A stretch of 64,000 nucleotides of DNA from Candidatus Hamiltonella defensa 5AT (Acyrthosiphon pisum) (GCF_000021705.1 NC_012751.1:1178001-1242000); one strand, 5' to 3'. Positions 38,380 to 48,647 are shown, counted from the stretch's first letter. Numbers and translations are program-made. Notes: generated from the letters alone by a model not told the origin.

Positions 38380-39354
38380 ATGACTGAATTCAGCCATTTT
38401 TATCAATGGATTGTTAATAATCCTTTTGAAATCTGGCTCAATACCTTGCCATCACAACTGACCGCCTGGCGGCTTTCTGTTTTAAAAAACCCTAAAGCAA
38501 AGGCTTGGTTGAATACTGTTCAGGGTTTGCCCGAACTGCTTCCTTCTTATTTAAATCTATTAGATAGAATACAAGCTGACATTTCCCCTCCCATTTCTGA
38601 AAGTTTACAAAAAGGGATTGAAAATCGCTTAAAAGCCTTAATGCCTTGGCGCAAAGGGCCTTTTTCGCTATATGGAATCCATATCGATAGCGAGTGGCGA
38701 TCCAATTGTAAATGGAAAAGAATATTGCCTCATCTCGATTCATTAGTGGGCAAAAAAGTGCTTGATGTGGGCTGCGCCAATGGTTACCACTTGTGGCGTA
38801 TGCTAGGCGCAGGCGCTCGTTTGGCGATTGGGGTCGAACCCATGCCGTTATTTTTTTTTCAATTTATGGCGGTTAAAAAACTATTGGGTGAGGCATTAAA
38901 AGCACAGATTTTACCTTTAAGAATTGAAAATATAGCCCCAGTGGAAGCGTTCGATACCGTTTTTTCGATGGGTGTCCTGTATCATCGTCGTTCTCCATTA
39001 GACCATCTTTATCAATTAAAAAATCAATTGCGCTCTTCTGGTCAGTTGGTATTGGAAACATTAGTGATTGATGGAAACGACCAGCAAGTTCTGATCCCAG
39101 AAAAAGAATACGCCAAGATGCGTAATGTTTATTTCATTCCTTCTGTGTCTCTTTTAAATGTTTTTTTGAAAAAATGCGGATTTATTGATGTGCGTCTGGT
39201 TGATGTGACGGCCACCAGCACTGATGAACAACGCCGCACCTGTTGGATGACCAGTGAGTCTTTGCTCGATTTTCTTGATCCTGAAGATCATAGCAAAACC
39301 ATAGAAGGGTATCCTGCTCCTTTTCGAGCCATTTTAACTGCCTATAAACCTTGA
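38380..39354 (+). CDS. cmoB: tRNA U34 carboxymethyltransferase
   Basis: 324 residues, equal to the E. coli enzyme. It transfers the carboxymethyl group of carboxy-SAM to 5-hydroxyuridine at position 34 of tRNAs. The SAM site is [15 protein letters not shown]. Characteristic blocks are [22 protein letters not shown] and [16 protein letters not shown]. Translation is coupled to cmoA. A 9-bp hairpin follows the stop. Confidence 0.96.
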
Positions 39355-39373
39355 AAGAACCTCTTTCTTTCAA
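39351..39373 (+). terminator. Hairpin at the end of cmoAB
   Basis: Inverted repeat ttgaaagaa / ttctttcaa with a 5-nt loop, overlapping the last bases of cmoB. No U-tract directly follows, so termination strength is uncertain. Confidence 0.45.
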
Positions 39374-39411
39374 AGACTACTCAAATTTTAAAAAAATCTG
39401 ATGAGTGAAAA

Positions 39412-39528
39412 ATGAAAAAAAATAAATTTTTCAATAAAGTCGTTGTTATTCTTTTTATTGTGATCGCATTAAGTGCCCTCAATGGAATTTTTTTAGCGGG
39501 TCTCAATATGTATCTGCGTTCCAGGTGA
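39412..39528 (+). CDS. Possible 38-residue membrane peptide
   Basis: Short frame with N-terminus MKKNKFFNK followed by a single hydrophobic segment VVVILFIVIALSALNGIFLA and a basic tail YLRSR. Such one-helix proteins are common and easily missed. No homologue is recognised. The ribosome-binding site is weak (gatgagtg). It lies between cmoB and the convergent acnA gene. Confidence 0.3.
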   Translation: MKKNKFFNKVVVILFIVIALSALNGIFLAGLNMYLRSR

Positions 39529-39616
39529 TGGGCTAATACCTATCGCTGCAATAATTAGACTGGTTTTGTCCGCCAATAATGAGATGAATTAAACAGACAC
39601 AGATTTGAGATAGGCT

Positions 39617-42283
39617 CTACGGATTGCCAGACAAAATTTTCCGAATGACATAATGTAAAATTCCGCCATTTTTGAAATAAAGAAGCTCATTGTGGGTATC
39701 AATTCGGCAACGTGTTTTTATTTCCTTTTTTTGCGCGTCAGGATAAGTCAGGATGACAGAAATGTCTTGGCCCGGGGTCAAATGAGATAATCCTTTAATA
39801 TCAATCCATTCATCGCCGGTTAAAGACAGCGACAGGCGATCTGTCCCTGATAAAAATTCTAAAGGCAAGATCCCCATACCAATGAGATTAGATCGATGAA
39901 TACGTTCAAAAGATTCTGCAATAACGGCTCTGATACCGAGTAATCTCGGCCCTTTTGCAGCCCAGTCACGGCTAGAACCCGAGCCATATTCTTTACCTGC
40001 AATCACCACCAAAGGCACTTTTTCTTGCTCGTACAGCATAGCGGCATCATAGATAGACATCTGATGTTGTGAAGGTATATGCCGAGTCATTCCGCCTTCA
40101 ATACCTGGCACCATTTCATTACGAATACGAATATTTGCGAAGGTGCCCCTCATCATCACCTCATGATTGCCTCGCCTGGAGCCATAAGAATTAAAATCTT
40201 TGATATCGACGCCCTGCGCCTGAAGATAGTGACCCGCTGAGCTGTTTTGTTTGATATTGCCGGCCGGCGAAATGTGATCTGTGGTAACTGAATCGCCTAG
40301 TATGGCTAAGATTCGGGCTTTTTTGATGTCTGTTATCGGATCAGGTGTGATGCTCATCCCTTTAAAATAGGGAGGATGGCGAATATAAGTAGAGTGTTCC
40401 TGCCAAGCATAGGTGGGGGATTTCATCACTTCAATCGACTGCCAACTGGCATCTCCTTCAAATACCTGAGCATACTCTTGGCGAAACATAGTTGTAGTGA
40501 CTTTTTGAACGGCCTCTGCAATTTCAGTGCTGCTTGGCCAAACATCTTTAAGATACACTGGGTTTCCGGATTTATCTTGACCCAAAGGATCATGATCCAG
40601 ATCGATACTCATATTGCCCGCCAGCGCATACGCTACCACCAAAGGAGGAGAGGCCAACCAGTTCGCTTTGACCAATGGATGAATGCGCCCCTCAAAATTG
40701 CGATTGCCGGATAAAACAGCCGCCACTGTCAATTGGCGAGATTGAATCGCTTGTTCAACATGCTCTGACAAAGCCCCTGAATTACCGATGCAGGTTGTGC
40801 AACCATATCCAACCAAATTAAAACCGAGATAGTTTAAATAGAGGCTCAATCCTGCCGCATTTAAATATTCAGTCACCACTTTAGAACCCGGGGCCAAGGA
40901 GGTTTTGACCCAAGGCTTCGTTTTAATGCCTTTTTCATACGCCTTTTTAGCCAGCAATCCTGCGGCCATCATCACGCTGGGATTCGACGTATTTGTGCAA
41001 GAGGTAATGGCCGCAATAACCACGGCCCCATTTTGCACATTTTGGTGATTTAAAGGAATTTCAGAGGAGGAAAGGCACTCAGTTTGATGACAAAACTGAG
41101 CAAAAACATGAGGCACCTGACTGAGTTTGACGCGATCCTGTGGGCGTTTTGGTCCTGCCAGACTCGCTTCTACCGTGGACATATCAAGCTCAAGTCGACT
41201 GCTAAAAACAGGCTCATCATCAGGATATCGCCACATGCCTTGCGCCTTTGTATAGGCTTCGACCAAAGCAATTTGTTCATCACTGCGACCGGTCAGACGC
41301 AAATATTGAAGAGTGACTTCGTCTACTGGGAAAAAACCACAGGTCGCGCCATATTCTGGTGTCATGTTAGCGATGGTCGCGCGATCCGCCAATGATAAGT
41401 GTACCAATCCATTACCATAAAATTCGACAAATTTATCAACCACACCATATTCACGAAGCATTTCTGTGACGGTGAGCACCAAGTCTGTTGCTGTGATGCC
41501 CGATCTCAGATGCCCTGTTAACTTTAAACCCACGACATCTGGAATCAACATTGAAATGGGTTGACCCAACATCGCGGCTTCGGCTTCGATACCCCCCACA
41601 CCCCATCCCAAAATGCCCAAACCATTGATCATGGTTGTGTGAGAATCGGTGCCCACAACGGTATCAGGATAAATCACCAGTCGAGAACCTTGTTGTTCAG
41701 ACCATACCGTTTGACCCAAATATTCTAAATTCACCTGGTGACAAATACCGGTGCCTGGCGGCACCACCCGAAGGCGATGAAACGCCTGCTGCCCCCATCG
41801 TAAAAAAGAATAGCGCTCTTCATTGCGGGCCATTTCTAAAAAAACATTTTGCTTAAAAGCCTCTTCATGACCCGATTGATCGACCGTCACAGAGTGATCG
41901 ATCACCAAATCTACTGGTGATAGAGGGTTGACCTGTGAGACCTCTCCTCCTAATTCTGCTACGGCAGCGCGCATGGCGGCCAGATCGACTATCGCCGGTA
42001 CGCCTGTAAAGTCTTGCATCAATACGCGAGCAGGGTGGTAAGCAATTTCACGATCTACATGTCCCGTTTTTAACCAAGCGGCCATAGCATGAATATCGTC
42101 AGGTTGTACGCTCTGCGTATCAAGATGACGTAATAAATTTTCTAATAATATTTTGAGGGATTTTGGGAGACGGTCGATTGGGCCTATTAATGGTTCAATC
42201 TCAGGTAAACTGTAATAATAATAACGACGATCAGCGACCACTAATTCGGCACCGCTTTTTTGTTGTAAATCGGACAAAGACAT
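39617..42283 (-). CDS. acnA: Aconitate hydratase A
   Basis: 888 residues, close to E. coli AcnA (891). It interconverts citrate and isocitrate through a 4Fe-4S cluster. Cluster ligands are one cysteine in ITSCTNTSNP and two in GYGCTTCIGNSG. Substrate-binding blocks include VVGTDSHTTMINGLGILGWGVGG and the swivel-domain GKEYGSGSSRDWAAKGP. It is intact and of the AcnA/IRP clade, the stress-stable form that also acts as an RNA-binding regulator in E. coli. The preceding 185 bp are AT-rich and probably hold its promoter. Confidence 0.96.
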   Translation of the reverse strand: MSLSDLQQKSGAELVVADRRYYYYSLPEIEPLIGPIDRLPKSLKILLENLLRHLDTQSVQPDDIHAMAAWLKTGHVDREIAYHPARVLMQDFTGVPAIVDLAAMRAAVAELGGEVSQVNPLSPVDLVIDHSVTVDQSGHEEAFKQNVFLEMARNEERYSFLRWGQQAFHRLRVVPPGTGICHQVNLEYLGQTVWSEQQGSRLVIYPDTVVGTDSHTTMINGLGILGWGVGGIEAEAAMLGQPISMLIPDVVGLKLTGHLRSGITATDLVLTVTEMLREYGVVDKFVEFYGNGLVHLSLADRATIANMTPEYGATCGFFPVDEVTLQYLRLTGRSDEQIALVEAYTKAQGMWRYPDDEPVFSSRLELDMSTVEASLAGPKRPQDRVKLSQVPHVFAQFCHQTECLSSSEIPLNHQNVQNGAVVIAAITSCTNTSNPSVMMAAGLLAKKAYEKGIKTKPWVKTSLAPGSKVVTEYLNAAGLSLYLNYLGFNLVGYGCTTCIGNSGALSEHVEQAIQSRQLTVAAVLSGNRNFEGRIHPLVKANWLASPPLVVAYALAGNMSIDLDHDPLGQDKSGNPVYLKDVWPSSTEIAEAVQKVTTTMFRQEYAQVFEGDASWQSIEVMKSPTYAWQEHSTYIRHPPYFKGMSITPDPITDIKKARILAILGDSVTTDHISPAGNIKQNSSAGHYLQAQGVDIKDFNSYGSRRGNHEVMMRGTFANIRIRNEMVPGIEGGMTRHIPSQHQMSIYDAAMLYEQEKVPLVVIAGKEYGSGSSRDWAAKGPRLLGIRAVIAESFERIHRSNLIGMGILPLEFLSGTDRLSLSLTGDEWIDIKGLSHLTPGQDISVILTYPDAQKKEIKTRCRIDTHNELLYFKNGGILHYVIRKILSGNP

Positions 42284-42468
42284 GAAACCCCCTCAATCTT
42301 GTAATATTTCTATTTGAGTTTACATTAAAAATGTCTTTCTACGTATTATTGTCAATTTTTTAAAAAAAAATTAACTACTATTAAAATCAAGCTCAGATCA
42401 TCACCTGGATTGATGATCACTCTATCAATTTTAACTTTTTCACTCTCTTGTTTTAGGTCATCAAAAAG

Positions 42469-42663
42469 ATGAGCTCATCATCAAAAACAAACGAAAATAC
42501 GATGAGATATCAACGCATCACCCAACACATCTTCTGGCTGTCTGTTTTGACGCTTCTGATATACAGCGGGGTTGGTTTTTCAGTACCAGAAAGGTTTGAT
42601 GGAAGTAGGACGCATACTTTGAAAGCGGATAAGCTGGTGATAAATGAGGTTGGGTCGCATTAA
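42469..42663 (+). CDS. Short protein with N-terminal signal-like segment, possible truncated exported protein
   Basis: 64 residues: a basic N-region (TMRYQRITQH), a hydrophobic core (IFWLSVLTLLIYSGVGFSV) and then PERFDGSRTHTLKADKLVINEVGS to a stop. It reads like the first part of a secreted or autotransporter protein whose remainder is lost. The phrase RTHTLKADKLVINEV is reminiscent of passenger openings, but this is weak. No homologous continuation is seen after the stop. It occupies the place where uppS-cdsA-bamA normally follow dxr. Confidence 0.35.
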   Translation: MSSSSKTNENTMRYQRITQHIFWLSVLTLLIYSGVGFSVPERFDGSRTHTLKADKLVINEVGSH

Positions 42664-42911
42664 GTGATGGCCAGGAAACATCATAGCCGTAATCATTGAA
42701 ACTGCTTAATTTATCAAATTATTATGAAGATCATAAGCCACTATGAAAGTTGAATTGATCTCGGAATCTTTTTATTTGCTCGCAAGAGTCTTGATGCCAA
42801 TAAAAAATCCCTCGAATGAATTGAAATTCACTTCATTTATCCTAAAACCCCTCTTTTTACTATTAGGCAACAAATTTTTTGATGAAAAGATCTGTTTAAA
42901 ATTGAGTACAG

Positions 42912-44099
42912 TCATGCCAAAAGAATTTTTTCTGCTTTTTGACGAGCTTGACGATCAATATCTAGTACTTCCTGCACATCCCTGGGCTCCGGCAAGCTGA
43001 GCTGGTCCAGGACTTTTTGATTGATCATCGCAATATCCGTAAAACGAATTTTTGTGTTTAAAAAGGCCTCTACAGCCACTTCGTTGGCAGCATTTAATAT
43101 CGTGGTTGCTGATTGGCCGCTCTTGAAGGCATGTATCGCCAATTGTAGACAAGGATAGCGAGCGGGATCAGGTTTTGAAAAAGTCAATGCATTCATACTA
43201 TAAAAATCCAAAGAGGGACTGCCCGAGTTGATCCTTTCTGGATAGGCCATGGCATGAGCAATCGGTGTTCGCATATCAGGGGCTCCTAATTGCGCCAGTA
43301 TACTGCCATCTTTATAACAAACCATAGAATGAATCACAGATTGAGGATGTAGTAAAATTTCAATTTGTTGATCAGACGCATTAAATAGCCAACGAGCCTC
43401 GATGTATTCAAGACCTTTATTCATCATAGTAGCCGAATCTACTGATATTTTTTTCCCCATAGACCAATTTGGATGAGCACAGGCTTTTTCGGGTGTGATG
43501 CGAGAAAATTCTTCTAAGGGAATATCACGTAATGAGCCACCGGAGCCAGTTAAAATGATGCTTGAAACTCCATTTTCAGATAAAGATAGATTACCTAATT
43601 CTCGTTGTATTTTTTGGGGTAAGCTTTGAAAAATAGCATTATGTTCGCTATCAATAGGTAACAGTTGTGCGCCATACTTTTTTACGGCATTCATAAAAAT
43701 ACGACCACAAGTAATGAGAGATTCCTTATTGGCCAAAAGCACTTTTTTGCCAGCACGAATGGCAGCAAGGGTCGGTGTTAAACCAGCTACACCCACTATG
43801 GCAGCCATCACTTGATCTACCTCTGTTAACATGGCTAATTCACAAGCCGCCTTAGAACCAGAAAATACTTCTGTTTTTATATTTTTTTTTGCTAATAACA
43901 AACGAAGCTCCTGTGCCAATTTTTCATTGGACATAGAGGCATAACGAGGATGAAATTCTTCGCATTGTTTTGCCATCCGTTGAACATTGGAGCTGGCAAC
44001 CAGGGCGGTGACAGAAAATAAGTGAGGGTTGGTTCGTACTACGGCTAAAGTGCTGCAGCCAATAGAACCAGTAGAACCAAGAATCGCCAGCTGCTTCAT
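42912..44099 (-). CDS. dxr: 1-deoxy-D-xylulose 5-phosphate reductoisomerase
   Basis: 395 residues (E. coli 398). Second step of the MEP isoprenoid pathway, DXP to MEP with NADPH. N-terminal dinucleotide-binding motif GSTGSIGCSTLAVV; metal/substrate motifs PIDSEHNAIFQ and TGSGGSLRDIP; ANKESLITCG and SVDSATMMNKGLEYIEA are typical. It is the last gene of the rpsB-tsf-pyrH-frr-dxr series. The genes that normally follow (uppS, cdsA, rseP, bamA) are absent here, so a rearrangement breakpoint lies close to 42900. Confidence 0.96.
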   Translation of the reverse strand: MKQLAILGSTGSIGCSTLAVVRTNPHLFSVTALVASSNVQRMAKQCEEFHPRYASMSNEKLAQELRLLLAKKNIKTEVFSGSKAACELAMLTEVDQVMAAIVGVAGLTPTLAAIRAGKKVLLANKESLITCGRIFMNAVKKYGAQLLPIDSEHNAIFQSLPQKIQRELGNLSLSENGVSSIILTGSGGSLRDIPLEEFSRITPEKACAHPNWSMGKKISVDSATMMNKGLEYIEARWLFNASDQQIEILLHPQSVIHSMVCYKDGSILAQLGAPDMRTPIAHAMAYPERINSGSPSLDFYSMNALTFSKPDPARYPCLQLAIHAFKSGQSATTILNAANEVAVEAFLNTKIRFTDIAMINQKVLDQLSLPEPRDVQEVLDIDRQARQKAEKILLA

Positions 44100-44204
44100 A
44101 GGTGCCTTAAGGGGAAATCCTCCCTAAGTATTTTTCCGGGTTGCTTTACAAATAATGGAGAAACTTGATATCAAATCTGTTTCAGAGAAGTAAAGAATCT
44201 TTTG

Positions 44205-44762
44205 TTAAACTGTCATTACTTCTTTTTCTTTTTTTGTTAAAAATTCATCAATTTTCTTGATATATCGATCCGTTAGCTTTTGGACATTATCTTGAATTTG
44301 ACGATCTTCATCCTCGCTTATTTCTTTCTTTTTTAACGTCTCTTTGCTTTTTTTGTTAACAGAAGCCCGTATGTTACGAACGGCAACACGTGCTGCTTCT
44401 GCTTCTGAACGTATCACTTTAATCAATTCTTTTCGGCGATCTTCAGTGAGCGGCGGTAAAGGCACTCTGATCAGGTTTGCAGCTGACGAAGGATTGAGGC
44501 CCAAAGGAGAATTTTGAATGGCTTTTTCGATATAAGGGGTTAAATTACGATCAAAGACAGTCACTGCTAAATGGCTTGAATCTTCGGCCACTATGTTGGC
44601 TAACTGACGCAGCGGAGTCGAAGCTCCATAGTACTCTACCTGAATGCTATCAAGAATACTGGGAGAAGCTCTTCCAGTTCGTATCTTTTTAATTTGACTT
44701 TCAAAAGATTCTGTGCATTTCTCCATGCGACTTTGAGTTTCTGTTTCTATTTTACTGATCAT
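44205..44762 (-). CDS. frr: Ribosome recycling factor
   Basis: 185 residues, the standard RRF length, starting MISKIETETQSRMEKC. The frame extends six codons further upstream (44780), but the family N-terminus supports the ATG at 44762. Canonical blocks KIRTGRASPSILDSI, GLNPSSAANLIRVPLPPLTE and VRNIRASVNKKSKE are present. It splits post-termination ribosomes with EF-G. Confidence 0.97.
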   Translation of the reverse strand: MISKIETETQSRMEKCTESFESQIKKIRTGRASPSILDSIQVEYYGASTPLRQLANIVAEDSSHLAVTVFDRNLTPYIEKAIQNSPLGLNPSSAANLIRVPLPPLTEDRRKELIKVIRSEAEAARVAVRNIRASVNKKSKETLKKKEISEDEDRQIQDNVQKLTDRYIKKIDEFLTKKEKEVMTV

Positions 44763-44814
44763 TTTTAAACCTTTAATCATTCATAATGAAACGAGCTAGT
44801 AAGGTGATGTTGAA

Positions 44815-45546
44815 TTATTCCATTCTTTTCTGATGTATAAGAGTGCCTTCCTTTTCTCCTATCACAACACGTTTCAAAGCTCCCGGTTTATTCATATTAA
44901 AGATTTTAATCGGGAGTTGATAATCACGAGCCAAGGTAAAAGCAGCAAGATCCATTATCTTTAACTCACTGTCTAATACATCTTGATAAGTGAGTTCTGG
45001 ATAAAATTTAGCATGAGGATTTTTCATCGGATCTTCTGAGTAAACTCCATCGACCTTTGTGGCTTTTAAAACAACTTCGGCTTCAATTTCTATACCACGT
45101 AAACAAGCTGCAGAGTCAGTCGTAAAGAAGGGGTTACCAGTACCAGAGGTAAAAATAACGACTCTTTTACGATTTAATAATTTGATGGCATCTGTCCAAC
45201 TGTAGCTGTCACAAACACCATTAAGAGGTATAGCAGACATTAAGCCTGTATTAACACCAGCACGATTTAAGGCATCCCGCATGGCTAAACCATTCATGAC
45301 AGTCGCCAACATACCCATATGATCACCGACTACTCGATTCATTCCAGCTTTGGCTAACCCTGCACCTCTAAATAAGTTCCCTCCTCCAATCACCAAAGCA
45401 ACCTGCATGTTGAGCTCAACTAATTCTTTGATTTCTTTTGCTATACGATCCAAAATCGTAGCGTCGATACCAAAGCCTTCCTTGCCTTGAAGTGCTTCAC
45501 CACTCAGTTTGAGTAATATTCTTTGATATATTGGTTTTGCTGCCAT
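44815..45546 (-). CDS. pyrH: Uridylate kinase
   Basis: 243 residues (E. coli 241). Phosphorylates UMP to UDP; amino-acid-kinase fold, hexameric, GTP-activated. Motifs: YQRILLKLSGEALQG at the N-terminus, GGGNLFRGAGLA, GDHMGMLATVMNGLAM and FTSGTGNPFFTTDSAA. Second-last gene before frr in the standard order. Intact. Confidence 0.97.
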   Translation of the reverse strand: MAAKPIYQRILLKLSGEALQGKEGFGIDATILDRIAKEIKELVELNMQVALVIGGGNLFRGAGLAKAGMNRVVGDHMGMLATVMNGLAMRDALNRAGVNTGLMSAIPLNGVCDSYSWTDAIKLLNRKRVVIFTSGTGNPFFTTDSAACLRGIEIEAEVVLKATKVDGVYSEDPMKNPHAKFYPELTYQDVLDSELKIMDLAAFTLARDYQLPIKIFNMNKPGALKRVVIGEKEGTLIHQKRME

Positions 45547-45550
45547 GATC

Positions 45551-46411
45551 TCAGACTTCCTTTTTACTTATCGCAGCAACTTCATCAGCAAAGTTTGTGG
45601 TCGATTTTTCAATCCCTTCACCCACTTCAAATCGAATAAAATTGAGAACAGTCGCCCCATGCTCTTCCAGCCAGTCGCCCACGGTTTTAGTTGGCTCCAT
45701 CACAAAATTTTGGCCTGTCAAAGAAATTTCACCCGTAAATTTTTTCATGCGACCAGACACCATTTTTTCAGCGATGTCACGAGGCTTTCCAGACTGCATT
45801 GCAATGTCTAATTGAACTTGATGCTCACGATTCACGACCTCGCTTGGGACATCCTCAGAATTAACATACTCTGGTTTACTCGCTGCGATATGCATCGCAA
45901 GATTTTTAAGGCATTTCTGATCAGCCCCAACAGCTGAAACAAGCACACCAATACGTGCACCGTGCAGATAACTGCCTAATGCTTCCGATTCAAGCATTGC
46001 AATGCGACGGATATTGATATTTTCCCCTATTTTCGCTACCAAAGCAGTCCGTTGTTCTTCAAATTTGGCTTTTAAGAGCTCAGAAGATGTGATTTTTTCT
46101 TTCAGCGCAGTACTGATAATTTCTTCAGCAAAAGATTTAAAGCTGGCATCTTTGGCGACAAAATCAGTTTCACAATTCAATTCAAGAATCGCACCTAATT
46201 TTTGCTCTGAAGAAATTTCCAGTAAAATGACGCCTTCAGAAGCCACTCGACCTGATTTTTTTGCTGCCTTTGCTTGACCAGATTTTCGCATGTTATCAAT
46301 GGCCAGTTCAACATCACCCTGCGTGTCAACTAAGGCTTTTTTACATTCCATCATCCCTGCGCCAGTGCGTTCGCGCAGTTCTTTTACAAGAGTGGCACTA
46401 ATATGAGCCAT
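45551..46411 (-). CDS. tsf: Elongation factor Ts
   Basis: 286 residues (E. coli 283). Nucleotide exchange factor for EF-Tu. The N-terminal UBA-like domain is ATLVKELRERTGAGMMECKKAL, and the core contact NCETDFVAKDASFKSFAEEI includes the TDFV motif that disrupts the EF-Tu magnesium site. It ends 4 bp before pyrH. Confidence 0.97.
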   Translation of the reverse strand: MAHISATLVKELRERTGAGMMECKKALVDTQGDVELAIDNMRKSGQAKAAKKSGRVASEGVILLEISSEQKLGAILELNCETDFVAKDASFKSFAEEIISTALKEKITSSELLKAKFEEQRTALVAKIGENINIRRIAMLESEALGSYLHGARIGVLVSAVGADQKCLKNLAMHIAASKPEYVNSEDVPSEVVNREHQVQLDIAMQSGKPRDIAEKMVSGRMKKFTGEISLTGQNFVMEPTKTVGDWLEEHGATVLNFIRFEVGEGIEKSTTNFADEVAAISKKEV

Positions 46412-46452
46412 GTTTTATTCCTCAATGATTTTTTAAATATTCTTGTTTTGCA

Positions 46453-47178
46453 TTATTTTGTTTCTATTAAACTTTCTTCTTTTTGCATCACAGAATTTTC
46501 GGAACGACCTTCAGAAATCGCAGCAGAAACAGCATTGAGATAAAGTTTTATCGAGCGAATAGCATCGTCATTTCCAGGAATAATAAAATCGATACCATCT
46601 GGATCTGAATTGGTATCTACTATAGAAAATACAGGAATACCTAAATTGTTGGCTTCTTTAACAGCAATATGTTCGTGATTAGCATCAATAACAAATAAGG
46701 CGTCAGGTAAGCCTCCCATATTTTTAATCCCCCCCAAACTATTTTCCAATTTATTGAGTTCACGGGTGCGCATCAAAGCTTCTTTTTTAGTCAATTTTTC
46801 AAATGTACCATCTTGGGACTGTGTCTCTAAATCTTTTAAACGTTTGATGGACTGGCGAACCGTTTTCCAATTCGTTAACATTCCGCCCAACCAACGATGA
46901 TGAACGAAAAATTGTGCACAATTACCTGCAGCTTCTTTTATTGCCTCACTTGCAGCCCGCTTTGTACCCACAAATAAAATTTTACCTTTACGGGCAGAAA
47001 TTTTTCTTAATTCACTCAATGCGTTATTCAACATCGTGACGGTAAATTCAAGATTAATAATATGAATACCGTTGCGAGAACCAAAAACAAAAGGCTTCAT
47101 TTTTGGATTCCAGTAACGGGTTTTGTGACCAAAGTGCACACCCGCTTCGAGCATCTCACGCATAGAAATAGCTACCAT
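46453..47178 (-). CDS. rpsB: 30S ribosomal protein S2
   Basis: 241 residues, the same length as E. coli S2. The frame extends upstream to 47253, but the ATG at 47178 gives the conserved N-terminus VAISMREMLEAGVHFGHKTR. Other blocks: WNPKMKPFVFGSRNGIHII, FVHHRWLGGMLTNW and IPVFSIVDTNSDPDGIDF. First gene of the operon. In E. coli S2 represses its own mRNA through the leader, which would lie just to the right. Confidence 0.97.
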   Translation of the reverse strand: MVAISMREMLEAGVHFGHKTRYWNPKMKPFVFGSRNGIHIINLEFTVTMLNNALSELRKISARKGKILFVGTKRAASEAIKEAAGNCAQFFVHHRWLGGMLTNWKTVRQSIKRLKDLETQSQDGTFEKLTKKEALMRTRELNKLENSLGGIKNMGGLPDALFVIDANHEHIAVKEANNLGIPVFSIVDTNSDPDGIDFIIPGNDDAIRSIKLYLNAVSAAISEGRSENSVMQKEESLIETK

Positions 47179-47756
47179 AATTAACGCCTCTTTAGTATTG
47201 TTGGGGTTATACCTCCACCAGTCCCGTAATACCGACCCAAAATATCTGGGCACCCCGGATTATGTGTCGACCAGTGTGTGTGTTTAACACAGAGTAAGTT
47301 CAGTTTTATACACAGGTAAACATGGTATTCCATACCGCTCAAAATATCCTCGCCTTGAAGGCCGATGTTTTATGAACTCCCTGATAAAAACGCCGTTTTA
47401 TATCACAAACATGAATTTTGTGCCAGACGCCAAGTTGATTAACCACGGCTGTCCCATTAAAATTTCTGCATTAAACACGAGTTTCGCCCTGCTATAGAAG
47501 AATGTAAAAGGCCATGGAAAAAGTTAAGGGGGTGATGAGATGGCTGGGCATATAATGTACGAAAGATCTTTATAGGGCGTTTCTAGTAAATGAACTTGCG
47601 GCATTCTGTATTATGGCTTATGAGTCAAGAGAGCGTCTCAATGGCGTTATGTTTCATTCGGCTCAAGGGTGACAGACACTAGCTGTAAGGTCCTTATTTT
47701 GATGTAGATATTATCATCAGAAAACAAGGAGGCCCTACATCTAAGGAACTCGTTTA
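47179..47756. other. rpsB leader/promoter region and spacer to pldA
   Basis: 578 bp without a gene. The right-hand border of rpsB holds its leader on the minus strand; the rest (about 47450-47750) has no open frame or repeat that I can support. Confidence 0.45.
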
Positions 47757-48647
47757 CTATATTTTGAGAGTAAAACCTATGCCAAATCTCGTCTGTCGGT
47801 GGTTATAATCAATCAGTGATTCCCCATAGCCGCTAAAGAGCTGAGTATATAAAGCTAAGTTTGATGAAATATTATGGCTCCAGCCAATATTGACTCCGCC
47901 GTATCCACTATTCCAATTATACCGAGTTTCTACGCTAATCTCGTTTGCTTCCAACTTGTAGCTTGTTTTTAAACTATAGTAGCCCATATATTTACTGATA
48001 TCTGGATTGTCTTCAATTTTTCCAACGCGTAGCCAAGGCATAACATCTATTTTCCATTTTCCATTTTGTGCCATGAGTTTCAAAAATACTCGATTCCAGC
48101 TTCGGGATGTCTCCTGAGAACGTCCGTTAGATTGATGATTTATGCCTATTTGGATATCTCGCAATACCCATCCTGCTAATTTATAATGGGTGGCCCATCC
48201 TAGAAACAACTGTGGTTCATAGTTAGTTTCTCTAAATGGAGAAGATTCTTGTATATTCAGCATTTGCCACCAAGAACGCTGTGTATAAGAAGCCCCTAAC
48301 AAGGAGTTATCACCGATAATACCTTTCCATATAGGAAATCCAACGCTAAATTGGAATAATAATTCATTTTTTTTGGCTTTTTCAGCCCACGAGTATTTGC
48401 TTATCGCTTTTTTGTTAATGTGGTTTGTGAAGGTATAAAGCAAAAAATTTTTTTCATAAGAGTACAAATGAAAAATATTACCCTCATCATGCAGTAAATT
48501 TGCAACAATACCCTTCTTTTTAACTTCCTTATCGCTCATTTCAGCACTTGTCAGTTCCTGTGCATCACAAAGTGAAAAAGCACCTGTCACGAAGCAGATA
48601 ATTGAATAAGCTATTGGTTTAAAAATAGATTTCGGATAATAGGTCAC
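47757..48647 (-). CDS. pldA: Outer membrane phospholipase A (OMPLA)
   Basis: 296 residues (E. coli PldA 289). The signal peptide ends near SLCDA-QE. A 12-strand barrel hydrolyses phospholipids that appear in the outer leaflet and is activated by dimerisation with calcium. The catalytic His-Ser-Asn site is seen in INHQSNGRSQETSRSWNRVF (His and Ser two residues apart, Asn about twelve further). A C-terminal family block SGYGESLIDYNHRQTRFGIG ends close to the final strand. It is intact. In pathogens PldA aids hemolysis and colonisation. Confidence 0.95.
   Translation of the reverse strand: MTYYPKSIFKPIAYSIICFVTGAFSLCDAQELTSAEMSDKEVKKKGIVANLLHDEGNIFHLYSYEKNFLLYTFTNHINKKAISKYSWAEKAKKNELLFQFSVGFPIWKGIIGDNSLLGASYTQRSWWQMLNIQESSPFRETNYEPQLFLGWATHYKLAGWVLRDIQIGINHQSNGRSQETSRSWNRVFLKLMAQNGKWKIDVMPWLRVGKIEDNPDISKYMGYYSLKTSYKLEANEISVETRYNWNSGYGGVNIGWSHNISSNLALYTQLFSGYGESLIDYNHRQTRFGIGFTLKI

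Noticed and set aside
42743..43000. Plus-strand 85-residue open frame
   Set aside because: Its 3' third is antisense to the end of dxr, and its N-terminal part has no recognisable features.
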